The notes under the pieces: model-generated
What the model was told of the DNA's origin: nothing
The model's database searches: none
Seen by the model: the letters and a program-made list of their open reading frames with translations, nothing else
Shown here: positions 42,978-50,917 of the stretch, piece after piece
Layout of the letters: each line of letters starts with the position of its first letter
Position numbering within the stretch: position 1 is the stretch's first letter
NCBI GenBank assembly: GCA_902801255.1
Contig: CADCHO010000009.1
Location: forward strand, 1 to 62,845
Source of the DNA: an uncultured Eubacteriales bacterium
Lineage (GTDB): Bacteria; Bacillota; Clostridia; Peptostreptococcales; Anaerovoracaceae
Length of the DNA stretch: 62,845 bases
Reading direction: 5' to 3'
Made by a program: the position numbers and the translations under genes

Positions 42978-43955
42978 ATGAAAAAAGAAGATCTTAAACA
43001 ATATCTTGCTACGAGGCGAATGGGCTGGCCGTATGAAGACAGCTATCATGTGGACCATATGGGAGGACATCGTTTTGTCGCGAAGATCGGCGATGAGCTC
43101 GCCGGTCTTTCTTATGCCGAGGTAAGTGATGACGGCAAAGCGGCAGTGATGAAGATGAACCTCAAGGGCCAATATGCTGAATATGGCATAGGCACCGAGC
43201 TGCTTGAGCTCCTGATGGAAGAACTTCAGAACTCGGGACTTGAGACCATAAGATACGAGATACCGCATGAACGCTACGCATTCCAGATATACAGGAATCT
43301 CGGCTTCACCGTTGAAAGTCAGGACGAAGAGACCGTAAGGTTTATCTGGCGTAGGACAATACTCGTTACAGCGTTTGAGCCATTTGGAGGAGAGACTCTT
43401 AATCCGACAGCAGAGGTTCTTGGGATGCTGCCTGATGAAACCAGCGGTTATGCCATCCGAAAGCTTTTGTTGCCGGTGGAGTACGGCAGATCTGCAGATA
43501 TTGCGATTTCAGAGTATGACAGGCTGAGGCCGTCAGCCGTAATAATGCTTGGCCAGGCAGGAGGACGCAGCGCAATCACACCGGAAAAAACTGCCAGAAA
43601 CCTCATGGATTGCGAAAAGCCGGACAATGCAGGCCGCATCGCAGACCACTTACGGATTGCCGAAAACGGGCCGGAAACAATGAGCTCCACATTACCCATC
43701 GGAAAAATTGTCGATGCGCTCACAATGCGGGGCATATGCTGTGAGGTATCGGAGGATGCAGGCGAATTCGTATGCAACTCTCTGTTTTACAGCATGCTCA
43801 AGCACAGCGGAGGTGAGGTCCCGACTGGTTTCATCCACGTGCCGTACATAAAGGAGCAAGGTCACGCGGACGAACCATTCATGGAAATCAGCGACATTTG
43901 TACAGCAGCAGAGGTTATAATAGAGACAGTATTAACAAACGGAGAGATCGGATAA
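42978..43955 (+). CDS. GNAT acetyltransferase - pyroglutamyl peptidase (C15) fusion
   Basis: 325 residues in one uninterrupted frame. Residues about 1-120 form a GNAT domain (MKMNLKGQYAEYGIGTELLE acetyl-CoA region; AFQIYRNLGFTVES). Residues about 125-325 form a pyrrolidone carboxyl peptidase: ILVTAFEPFGGETLNPTAEV, ITPEKTARN (Glu203), AGEFVCNSLFY (Cys266) and GFIHVPY (His287), the complete Glu-Cys-His catalytic set. Pcp removes N-terminal pyroglutamate from peptides. The fusion is unusual. The stop codon overlaps the next ATG. Confidence 0.88.
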   Translation: MKKEDLKQYLATRRMGWPYEDSYHVDHMGGHRFVAKIGDELAGLSYAEVSDDGKAAVMKMNLKGQYAEYGIGTELLELLMEELQNSGLETIRYEIPHERYAFQIYRNLGFTVESQDEETVRFIWRRTILVTAFEPFGGETLNPTAEVLGMLPDETSGYAIRKLLLPVEYGRSADIAISEYDRLRPSAVIMLGQAGGRSAITPEKTARNLMDCEKPDNAGRIADHLRIAENGPETMSSTLPIGKIVDALTMRGICCEVSEDAGEFVCNSLFYSMLKHSGGEVPTGFIHVPYIKEQGHADEPFMEISDICTAAEVIIETVLTNGEIG

Positions 43956-44536
43956 TGAGAAAAACGATTATATATGTACTATGTCTTATGCTTGCATTCA
44001 CAGCAGCTGCGTGCTCAGGGACATCTTCAGTGACATCAGATGGAGGAGATGAGTCCGGCTATCACAGGGACACGGGCGTGACAGGATCCGGGTATGAATA
44101 CACCGCTTCCGTCGATCAGGAAAGCCTCACATGTTCTGTGGAGTATGAGGGCACAAGCGTCGACATAGATGAAGGCGAGTTTGTGGTGGATGACGACGAG
44201 GAGTTCTTCGTCCTGCATATGACATTCTCAAATGATCTTAACCTCATAACACAGGACAGCAGCGTTGATGATCCCATGAATCAGGACGCGCTTGACAGGT
44301 CGTACGTCATACAGGCTGTTCAGGGAGATGATGTGATATACCCGCGAGGCGAGATAGAGGCGGAGACTGTTGAGGAAGACAATGCGTATGAAATGATAGA
44401 CGCAGGCAGTATGATCAACTGTGATTACTGGTTCCCTGTGGATGCCTCACAGCCGGTGACGATACAGATCCTGAATATTGACGGAGAAGACACGGTCATG
44501 GCTGAGCTGACATTCCCCGTGAGCCGGGAGGATTAA
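43955..44536 (+). CDS. Hypothetical lipoprotein
   Basis: 193 residues. Lipoprotein signal MRKTIIYVLCLMLAFTAAAC followed by a Ser/Thr/Gly-rich linker and an acidic beta-rich domain (VDIDEGEFVVDDDEEFFVLHM, ending VMAELTFPVS). No family recognised with certainty; it resembles extracellular domains that bind ligands at the surface. Start ATG 43955 overlaps the upstream stop (TAATG). Confidence 0.75.
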   Translation: MRKTIIYVLCLMLAFTAAACSGTSSVTSDGGDESGYHRDTGVTGSGYEYTASVDQESLTCSVEYEGTSVDIDEGEFVVDDDEEFFVLHMTFSNDLNLITQDSSVDDPMNQDALDRSYVIQAVQGDDVIYPRGEIEAETVEEDNAYEMIDAGSMINCDYWFPVDASQPVTIQILNIDGEDTVMAELTFPVSRED

Positions 44537-44548
44537 GCATATTTAGAG

Positions 44549-45226
44549 ATGACGATCAATGATCTTTACATACGAACAATAGACGATCTGGAGAATGCGG
44601 TCATGGAGCTCGGCATCCTGCCGTTTTTCATGAACTCGATTCGCGGATTCTCGATCGATGAGCATGTCGACCCTGGGATCTGGTTCACGGGCGAGGATGG
44701 TCCGTGGGAGTGGAAGGGACCTGTTATCAACGAGCTGGGTTGCGCCTACGGCAAGTTTTTCGAAAAGAAGGCGGCGTACATAAGCCCGGAGTGGTTCCTG
44801 CACTTTGCGAACTACCGTCGTGATGGCTATGACTTCGATGCGAGATTCGAGGACGGCTTGGTTTATCATGGCGACAAAATGGTGTACGACCTGATAGACA
44901 ACCATGCACCGATTCTGTCGAAGCGCCTGAAGCAGCTCGGCAACTATCGCAAGGGCGGCAACAAGGGCTTTGACACGATCATCAACAGGCTTCAGGCGCA
45001 GGGCTATGTGATAATCAGCGACTTCAGGTACATGCTCGACAAAGACGGAAGGGAGTACGGCTGGGGAGTAGCGGAATACTCCACACCGGAGCACTTCATG
45101 GGCGACATCTTCAGGCAGAACGTTTATCAGTGTACACCGCAGGAATCTTATGAGATCCTGTTTGAGCATCTAAGGAACATCCTGCCCGGAGCAGATGAAA
45201 CAGCCATAAGAAAATTCCTGAAGTGA
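44549..45226 (+). CDS. AlkZ-related conserved protein
   Basis: 225 residues. The pattern GILPFFMNSIRGFSIDE, WFTGEDGPWEWKGPVI, YGKFFEKKAAYIS, NYRRDGYDFDARFEDG and KGFDTIINRLQAQGYVII belongs to a conserved Firmicute family usually labelled AlkZ-related, with winged-helix-like architecture similar to DNA glycosylase AlkZ. The catalytic motif of AlkZ is not obvious. The RBS is weak. A terminator follows. Function unknown; DNA binding is possible. Confidence 0.6.
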   Translation: MTINDLYIRTIDDLENAVMELGILPFFMNSIRGFSIDEHVDPGIWFTGEDGPWEWKGPVINELGCAYGKFFEKKAAYISPEWFLHFANYRRDGYDFDARFEDGLVYHGDKMVYDLIDNHAPILSKRLKQLGNYRKGGNKGFDTIINRLQAQGYVIISDFRYMLDKDGREYGWGVAEYSTPEHFMGDIFRQNVYQCTPQESYEILFEHLRNILPGADETAIRKFLK

Positions 45227-45274
45227 GCGGCAAAATACCCATAAGAAAATCCTGGAAATGAACTGCAAATAATA

Positions 45275-45327
45275 CCCCGGACGTAGTGATATCCGCATTT
45301 ATGCGGTAGACGGTCCGGGGCTTTTTT
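45275..45327 (+). terminator. Rho-independent terminator with nested hairpin
   Basis: CCCCGGAC (45275-45282) and GTCCGGGG (45313-45320) enclose an inner CCGCAT/ATGCGG hairpin; CTTTTTT follows. Confidence 0.9.
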
Positions 45328-45493
45328 AGTTTTCGTATAAAACAGCAAATTGACATGCCCGTATACATATGGGAAAATACTTGCAATAGTGGGTTAACAA
45401 TGCTTGAAATGCGCATTTCGACAAAGCTTTATGCAGCGCATAAAAACGCATAAAAGCGCTAAAAAAGAGAAAGGGTATAAAGGGTATAAAGAC

Positions 45494-45955
45494 ATGAAGT
45501 TTATAAAAGATTTGAAGAAGGAGCCGGACTATTCGCTGTTTACAGCTGCTGCAGAAGCCGGTATAACGATGGATCAGATGAATGCTCTCGTCACTGCTCA
45601 GCAGGGTGAAGAAGACGCAGTCTACATGTACGAGCAGCTGGCCAAGGTGGTTCGCGATGAGGCTGACCGCGCGGCATTCCAGAGACTTGCCGGAGATGAG
45701 GCAAGGCATGCGGGAGTGTTCAAGAAGTACACAAACCAGGATTTAAAGCCAAATCCGACAAAAGGAATAGCTGTGCCGCTGATGTACAGAGTGCTCGGAA
45801 AGAAGAAGGTCTATCCGATTATCGCAAAGGGCGAGTACGATGCAGCTGAAAAGTATAAGCACATCATAGACGACTTCCCGGAAGTAGTAGAGGTAATGAA
45901 CGACGAGGTGCATCACGGCGATGCAGTGCTGGGACTTCTGAAAACTAATGAGTAA
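45494..45955 (+). CDS. Rubrerythrin-like ferritin-fold diiron protein (no rubredoxin domain)
   Basis: 153 residues. Two ferritin-type ExxH elements are visible: TAQQGEEDAVYMYEQLAK with DEARHAGVFKKY, and KGEYDAAEKYKHI with NDEVHHGDAV, giving a four-helix diiron site. There is no rubredoxin CxxC domain, unlike classical rubrerythrin. Probably reduces peroxide or buffers iron in an anaerobe. Start ATG 45494; the upstream in-frame extension (45404) is low-complexity Lys-rich sequence. AAGGG 9 nt upstream. Confidence 0.8.
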   Translation: MKFIKDLKKEPDYSLFTAAAEAGITMDQMNALVTAQQGEEDAVYMYEQLAKVVRDEADRAAFQRLAGDEARHAGVFKKYTNQDLKPNPTKGIAVPLMYRVLGKKKVYPIIAKGEYDAAEKYKHIIDDFPEVVEVMNDEVHHGDAVLGLLKTNE

Positions 45956-45991
45956 GCTCATCATAGCTATGCAGAAGGGGTCTTACCAAAA

Positions 45992-47170
45992 ATGAAATAC
46001 AGAAAAGACAAATACGGAAATGAGCTGTCGCAGCTTGGTTACGGCTGCATGAGGTTCACAAGCAAGGGCGGAAAGATCGACTACGAGAAAGCTGAACGCG
46101 AGATCATGCGCGCAGTAGAAATGGGCGTAAACTATTTCGATACTGCTTATGCGTATGGCGGCAGTGAGGAGTGCCTCGGAAGGATCCTCGAAGAAAACAA
46201 GGTTCGCGACAAGGTCAACATAGCGACGAAGCTTCCGCAGTATATGTTGAGATCCATGAAGTCGATCGATAAGACTTTCCACGAGGAGCTCTCGCGCCTC
46301 CGCACAGATCACGTCGATTACTACCTGATGCACATGTTCACAGACATCTCTGAGTGGGAGCGGCTGAAATCATACGGCATCGAGGAGTGGATCGCCGCGC
46401 GCAAAGCCGACGGCAGTATCAGACAGATAGGCTTTTCGTATCACGGTGATACGGAGATGTTCCTGCAGATCCTCGACGCATATGACTGGGACTTCTGCCA
46501 GGTGCAGTACAACTACCTCGATGAGACCAGCCAGGCCGGAAGGCGCGGCGTCGAGACCGCTGAGAAGAAGGGCATACCTGTCGTCATCATGGAGCCGCTC
46601 CGTGGCGGCAAGCTCGTGAATCTGCCGGTCAAGGCGAAGCGTGAACTTGCGGACAGTGGCAAAAGTTACACAGCTGCCGAGCTCGGTCTGAGATGGCTCT
46701 GGAACCAGAGCGGGGTGACTGTAGTGCTCTCGGGCATGAACTCTCTCGAGATGGTTGACGAGAACATAAGGATCGCATCGGACGCGGAGCCTGGAAGCTT
46801 CGACGAAAGCGACTTTGCTCTCATAGACAGCGTCAAAAAGATCATCAAGGAGAAGGAAAAAGTCGGTTGCACGGGCTGCAGATATTGCATGCCTTGCCCG
46901 AGCGGCGTGGACATCCCGGCAAACTTCCATCACTGGAACCTCATGCACATAGAGGGTAAGAAGAACGCGGTAAGATTTGAATTCGCGCGCAACGTTGGTC
47001 TGCAGGGGAAGCCGGGCTTTGCGAGTCAGTGCGTAGGATGCGGCAAATGCGAGACTCACTGCCCGCAGCATATCCAGATCAGAGAGATGCTTAAGAAGGC
47101 AGACAAGGAGCTCAGACCGCTGCCATACAGGATTGCAATGCCTGTGGTCAGAAAGCTCATGTCAAGGTAA
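45992..47170 (+). CDS. Aldo/keto reductase with C-terminal 2x[4Fe-4S] ferredoxin module
   Basis: 392 residues. AKR catalytic residues: YFDTAYAYGGSEE (Asp, Tyr), IATKLPQY (Lys), YYLMHMF (His). C-terminal cysteines CTGCRYCMPCPSG (about residues 292-304) and CVGCGKCETHCPQH (about 349-362) form two cluster sites. This type of enzyme is common in anaerobes and transfers electrons from ferredoxin-like clusters or NADPH to aldehydes/ketones. It follows the rubrerythrin-like gene by 36 nt. Confidence 0.93.
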   Translation: MKYRKDKYGNELSQLGYGCMRFTSKGGKIDYEKAEREIMRAVEMGVNYFDTAYAYGGSEECLGRILEENKVRDKVNIATKLPQYMLRSMKSIDKTFHEELSRLRTDHVDYYLMHMFTDISEWERLKSYGIEEWIAARKADGSIRQIGFSYHGDTEMFLQILDAYDWDFCQVQYNYLDETSQAGRRGVETAEKKGIPVVIMEPLRGGKLVNLPVKAKRELADSGKSYTAAELGLRWLWNQSGVTVVLSGMNSLEMVDENIRIASDAEPGSFDESDFALIDSVKKIIKEKEKVGCTGCRYCMPCPSGVDIPANFHHWNLMHIEGKKNAVRFEFARNVGLQGKPGFASQCVGCGKCETHCPQHIQIREMLKKADKELRPLPYRIAMPVVRKLMSR

Positions 47171-47275
47171 GTCTACCCGGACCACAAAGAGGCACCGGAA
47201 AAGCTGAAGACAGTCATCAGACATCCACCCAAAATGCAAAACGATTAGATAAGAGGGACTCATAGCTTTTGAAGG

Positions 47276-47302
47276 CGCCTCCAATGTGAGGCGTCTTATT
47301 TT
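47276..47302 (+). terminator. Probable rho-independent terminator
   Basis: CGCCTC (47276-47281) with GAGGCG (47288-47293), then TCTTATTTTG. Confidence 0.6.
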
Positions 47303-47426
47303 GTACAAAAGCTGACTGTAGGTAAGGCCCTATGGTAGGGATATTGCTTCCAGGATCCGGTTTCACTTTATGCAGGACATCTACTCACAAATGGCGTTCG
47401 TCTTTCTATGCGTTTCAATGAGAAAA

Positions 47427-47488
47427 AGCACGAACATTTTCGTACTTCAAGACCATTATTCTAATAGGAAGGACGAAATTATATTTAA
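47427..47488. repeat. Dispersed AGTACGA/AAGGACGAA element, copy B
   Basis: AGCACGAACATTTTCGTACT (47427-47446) is palindromic at its ends; AAGGACGAAATTATATTTAA follows at 47469, 42 bp from the start of the palindrome. Confidence 0.6.
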
Positions 47489-47678
47489 GAGGTTATGAAA
47501 AATAGTTGATTAAGCTCATTTTTTGAATAGTTATGCATTACAATGACTAATTCATTATACGAATTGTTAAGATTATCAGTTTTTCAACTAGAGCGTTATG
47601 AAAAAGAATATTGTTGAGAACCTACAGCTGAAAAATTTAGAAAAAACTTCGTACTTTTAATGCTAATATAGCGACTCA

Positions 47679-47738
47679 AAGACGAAAAAGATCGTACTCA
47701 AGGTTGGTTTTGGTGTAATAAGGACGAACTTTAATATA
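47679..47738. repeat. Dispersed AGTACGA/AAGGACGAA element, copy C
   Basis: AAGACGAAAAAGATCGTACT (47679-47698), then AAGGACGAACTTTAATATA at 47720, 41 bp from the start. Same layout as copies A and B. Confidence 0.6.
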
Positions 47739-47772
47739 CTCATTCTTATGCAAAACGCTCATTTAATGCGTA

Positions 47773-47789
47773 TTCAAGTTCAACTTGAA
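47773..47789. promoter_or_regulatory. 17-bp palindrome, candidate operator
   Basis: TTCAAGTTCAACTTGAA is a perfect palindrome around a central base. It lies 8 bp upstream of the -35 box at 47797 and a related TTGAAAGTTCAA overlaps that -35. Confidence 0.5.
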
Positions 47790-47796
47790 TTTTGGA

Positions 47797-47825
47797 TTGA
47801 AAGTTCAAATTCCACTCGCTACAAT
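47797..47825 (+). promoter_or_regulatory. Promoter of the 47893 gene
   Basis: TTGAAA at 47797-47802, a 17-bp spacer, and TACAAT at 47820-47825. Confidence 0.75.
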
Positions 47826-47892
47826 AATTGTGTAAGGCCTTCTATCATAAGCATGTAAGGATCATGCTTATGAAAACGGAAAGGAGGCTGTC

Positions 47893-48183
47893 ATGATAAA
47901 GGGAACATTCTGGCTGGAGGAGAAGCCTGAGGGCGGTGTGACGATCTGGATCGAGGATTATGAGGTCGAATCCTTTGGAGGAGCTGATTATGAGTGGTGT
48001 TACTCGTTCGATCCGGCGAATACAAGGAAGTTGACCGATATCCTGTCGAGGTCAAATAGCGGCTCGCTCAAGCAGATGATCGAAGCAGAGTTCGGGATAC
48101 ACCTCGATAAGAAGAGTGCGAAGCTGTGGCTGGACGAAAATGGGGTGAAATACGAGTTTTTCTCCTGGGTCCACTATAACTGA
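47893..48183 (+). CDS. Hypothetical protein
   Basis: 96 residues, acidic with many aromatic residues (GTFWLEEKPEGGVTIWIED, WCYSFDP, KLWLDENGVKYEFFSW). No family recognised. AAAGGAGGCTGTC before the ATG is a strong RBS and a good promoter lies upstream, so the gene is probably real. It precedes the XRE-HD gene by 77 nt and may share its transcript. Confidence 0.7.
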   Translation: MIKGTFWLEEKPEGGVTIWIEDYEVESFGGADYEWCYSFDPANTRKLTDILSRSNSGSLKQMIEAEFGIHLDKKSAKLWLDENGVKYEFFSWVHYN

Positions 48184-48260
48184 ACCCGGACACAGAGGAT
48201 TGAACACTGAAAACAGACCAAAGTATACAGGCTAAGGAATGCTATTAAGGAGAATTTGCT

Positions 48261-49076
48261 ATGAGCATTGGAACAAATATAAGACGGCTGAGGGAGGATA
48301 AGAAACTTACACAGGAAAAGCTGGCTGAGAAGCTTGGCGTGACCTTTCAGGCGGTGTCGTCCTGGGAGCGTGATGAGTATCTGCCTGAAACGGCTAATCT
48401 GCTGAAGCTTGCCGAGGTGTTTGACGTCCCGGCGTCAGCGATCCTAGAAGACAAAAGAGGCACGTTCAAGACGAAAGAAACGATCTATAACTGGGAGCAC
48501 ATGAAGACTTACGTAAAGACGACAGCATCGGCCCTCGGTATGCACAATGCGTACAAGGCAGTCGACTATGCGGTCGAAGCACATGAGGGGCAGAAGCGCA
48601 AGAAGTCGGAGATACCGTATATTTACCATCCGCTCAACATGGCCTGCCATGCGCTCTCGATGGGCATCAGGGAGGATGAGATAATTGCAGCCATCTTGCT
48701 CCACGACGTGGTGGAGGACTGCGGAAAGACAGTTGAAGAGCTGCCTGTCAACGACGGGGCCAAGGAACTCGTGAAGCTCATGACAAAAGATAAGTCTAAG
48801 GGGAGCCATAATCCGGAAACGCTCGAAAAATATTATGGCGAGCTTGCGACAAATCCGAAAGCCGCGCTGATCAAGTGCATAGACCGCTGCAACAACATCA
48901 CAACGATGTCATGGGGTCTGAGCCGTGACGGTATTTATCGCTATATAGAGGAGACCGAGAAGTATTTCCCGGAGCTGCTCAGGGTCGTCAAGGAGACGCC
49001 TGAATATACCAGCGCGTCGTGGCTGCTGAAATACCATATCGAGAGCATGCTCGACATCTACAAGCGCCTGATGTGA
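48261..49076 (+). CDS. XRE helix-turn-helix fused to an HD domain of the (p)ppGpp-hydrolase type
   Basis: 271 residues. Residues about 1-65 are a Cro/CI helix-turn-helix (IGTNIRRLREDKKLTQEKLA, KLGVTFQAVSSWERDEYLP). Residues about 95-250 are an HD domain like the hydrolase of RelA/SpoT and small alarmone hydrolases: HEGQKRKKSEIPYIYHPLN, AAILLHDVVEDCGKTVEEL (HDxxED) and IKCIDRCNN. A DNA-binding domain joined to an alarmone-hydrolase-like domain suggests a regulator that senses or removes (p)ppGpp-type nucleotides. TAAGGAGAATTTGCT precedes the ATG. Confidence 0.85.
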   Translation: MSIGTNIRRLREDKKLTQEKLAEKLGVTFQAVSSWERDEYLPETANLLKLAEVFDVPASAILEDKRGTFKTKETIYNWEHMKTYVKTTASALGMHNAYKAVDYAVEAHEGQKRKKSEIPYIYHPLNMACHALSMGIREDEIIAAILLHDVVEDCGKTVEELPVNDGAKELVKLMTKDKSKGSHNPETLEKYYGELATNPKAALIKCIDRCNNITTMSWGLSRDGIYRYIEETEKYFPELLRVVKETPEYTSASWLLKYHIESMLDIYKRLM

Positions 49077-49188
49077 TGCTGATGTGATATTATTGAACAA
49101 ATAAGCGGTTTTTAGCGAATGACTCTGAAATCAGCGGAAAGCGCATAAAACCAGTGGATGATTATAAAAAATGAGGGACGGAGTAATG

Positions 49189-49959
49189 ATGAACAAGCTT
49201 AGGGACGCCATAGAAAAGAAACAGTATGCAGTCGGCACCTTCCTCGGAGCTGCCAATCCTTCTATTGTGGAGATCATGGGATACACAGGGCTGGACTTTG
49301 TGGTTATCGATACGGAGCATGGTCCATATGACACGATGCCGATGAGCGATCTTATTCAGGCAGCGGAAAGCAAAGGACTGTCGCCGCTCGTAAGGATCGC
49401 AGACATCACACACAAGGAGATGCAGAGAGCCCTCGATAATGGCGCTGAAGGCATCATCATCCCGTGCCTTAAAAGCATGGACGACTTCAGGAAGGTCGTG
49501 GATCTGGGCAAATTCGCCCCGCTTGGAAACAGAGGATTCATAAAGGGGCGGGGCAGCGGCTTCGGCAACGAACCATGGGCGTCGGGTACACTGACGGAGT
49601 ACATGCAGAACAGCAACGATAAGGTGCTGCTCCTGCCGCAGTGCGAGACAAAGGAAGCGTTGGACAATATTGAGGAGATAGTGCAGATAGAAGGCATCGA
49701 CGGCATTTTCATAGGGCCGTTCGACCTCTCGATATGCATGGGAATACCCGGTCAGTTCGACGCTCCGGAATTCAAGGAAGCAGTCGATAGGATACTCCGG
49801 GCGTGCAAACAGGCCGGCAAACTCTGCATGACGTTCACAAGCACCCCTGAGGAAGCGAGGATGTACATAGAAAAGGGATTCGACGCTGTCGCAAACAGCA
49901 TAGATACGATCACGATCGGTCAGGCGTATAAAGCCATGGTCGAAGAGATCCGCGGGTAA
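49189..49959 (+). CDS. HpcH/HpaI-family aldolase
   Basis: 256 residues, class II pyruvate aldolase family (like 4-hydroxy-2-oxo-heptanedioate and 2-keto-3-deoxy-rhamnonate aldolases). Motifs: GLDFVVIDTEHGPYD (base His), GAEGIIIPCLKSMDD, NRGFIKGRGSGFG, PQCETKEALDNIEEI (metal-binding Glu) and GIFIGPFDLSICMG (metal Asp). Start at ATG 49189, 5 nt after GGAG; in-frame ATGs at 49171 and 49186 are alternatives. A catabolic lyase; precise substrate unknown. Confidence 0.9.
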   Translation: MNKLRDAIEKKQYAVGTFLGAANPSIVEIMGYTGLDFVVIDTEHGPYDTMPMSDLIQAAESKGLSPLVRIADITHKEMQRALDNGAEGIIIPCLKSMDDFRKVVDLGKFAPLGNRGFIKGRGSGFGNEPWASGTLTEYMQNSNDKVLLLPQCETKEALDNIEEIVQIEGIDGIFIGPFDLSICMGIPGQFDAPEFKEAVDRILRACKQAGKLCMTFTSTPEEARMYIEKGFDAVANSIDTITIGQAYKAMVEEIRG

Positions 49960-49986
49960 AAAAGAAAGGGATGATGGAGGTGGATC

Positions 49987-50484
49987 ATGAGCAGGATAGT
50001 TAACGAGGCAAAAGTAAAAAATCCGCTTATTGTTGGTATTCGAGAGCAGCTGGAGCACCGCGCGCTGTGGATGTATCTTCTGTGTGACGAGGCGGAAAAG
50101 CACGGACTCAAGGCTGAGGACTTTGCTCCTGACGCGATCAAGAGATGCGGATTGTATCAGGGAAAGAATCTCGTGGAGAAAGGCAAGAAGGGTCAGTCGC
50201 TGAAAGGCCTGAAGAAAGCCCTGTTTGGTTTCTTCGCGCAGAAGGTGTTCGAGATGGATATCCTCCGCTGCGATGACGATCACCTGGATATAGATTTCCA
50301 CTATTGTCCGCTTGTCAAAGCCTGGCAGAAGCAGGGCTGCAGCGATGAGCAGATAGCGATTATGTGCGATCATGCCATGTGCGGTGACAGAGGGATAGGA
50401 GAGTGCTTTGGCGTGGAGCTGGATCTTCCGGGAACGATAGCAAAAGGCGACCCGACATGCCAGCTGAGATACGTAAGAAGATAG
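49987..50484 (+). CDS. L-2-amino-thiazoline-4-carboxylic acid hydrolase-like protein
   Basis: 165 residues resembling the ATC hydrolase family that opens the thiazoline ring to give S-carbamoyl-cysteine. The conserved C-terminal half is visible: FHYCPLVKAWQKQGCSDEQI (about residues 103-122), MCDHAMCGDRGIGECFG and GTIAKGDPTCQLRY. The N-terminal half is helical. GGAGGTGGATC precedes the ATG. It lies in a series with aldolase, DUF1801, Nudix genes with short gaps. Real substrate unproven. Confidence 0.75.
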   Translation: MSRIVNEAKVKNPLIVGIREQLEHRALWMYLLCDEAEKHGLKAEDFAPDAIKRCGLYQGKNLVEKGKKGQSLKGLKKALFGFFAQKVFEMDILRCDDDHLDIDFHYCPLVKAWQKQGCSDEQIAIMCDHAMCGDRGIGECFGVELDLPGTIAKGDPTCQLRYVRR

Positions 50485-50499
50485 CCATAGGAGAATAAT

Positions 50500-50904
50500 A
50501 TGTGGAAGTGTCCTAAATGCGGCCGTAGTTTCAGCAGGGAAGGTCAGCACCATTTCTGCGGCAAAATCGAAACCATAGATCAATACATTGATGAGCAGGA
50601 TGAAACGGTCAGGCCGTATCTGAACGAAGTGAGGCAGGTTATCCGCGAGGCTATCCCCGAAGCGAAAGAGAAGATATCCTGGAGCATGCCGACTTTCTGG
50701 AAGGGTGTCAATATCATCCATTTCGCAGCATCGAAAAAGCACTTGGGTCTGTATCCGGGAGGAGAAGCAACTACGGTGTTTGCGGATAAGCTGAAAGGCT
50801 ATGATGTGAGCAAAGGAACGATCCGCTTGCCTTATGATAAACCGCTCCCAAAAGAGCTGATAGCCGAAATCGCGGAGTGGTGCTATGACCAATATGCAAA
50901 GTGA
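50500..50904 (+). CDS. DUF1801-domain protein with N-terminal zinc-finger-like motif
   Basis: 134 residues. Starts CPKCGRSFSREGQHHFCG, a small C2HC-like zinc motif, followed by a DUF1801/YdhG domain (IDEQDETVRPYLNEVRQVI, EKISWSMPTFWKGVNIIHFA, HLGLYPGG). DUF1801 proteins include Fra/YdhG, a frataxin-like iron chaperone in Bacillus. GGAGAATAAT gives the RBS. The end overlaps the beginning of possible upstream starts of the Nudix gene. Confidence 0.85.
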   Translation: MWKCPKCGRSFSREGQHHFCGKIETIDQYIDEQDETVRPYLNEVRQVIREAIPEAKEKISWSMPTFWKGVNIIHFAASKKHLGLYPGGEATTVFADKLKGYDVSKGTIRLPYDKPLPKELIAEIAEWCYDQYAK

Positions 50905-50917
50905 AGGAAGTGAAATA

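Larger units (their letters stand above)
47303..47796. other. A+T-rich intergenic region with two AGTACGA-type repeats
   Basis: About 500 bp, no ORF with a start signal. It holds two copies of the dispersed element (47427 and 47679), an extra half-site ACTTCGTACTTT near 47646 and the 17-bp palindrome at 47773. Confidence 0.6.

Noticed and set aside
49162-50892. Minus-strand ORF of 576 codons
   Set aside because: It lies opposite three well-recognised + strand genes (aldolase, ATC-hydrolase-like, DUF1801) that have good ribosome binding sites; its own sequence matches no family and reflects codon bias on the other strand.
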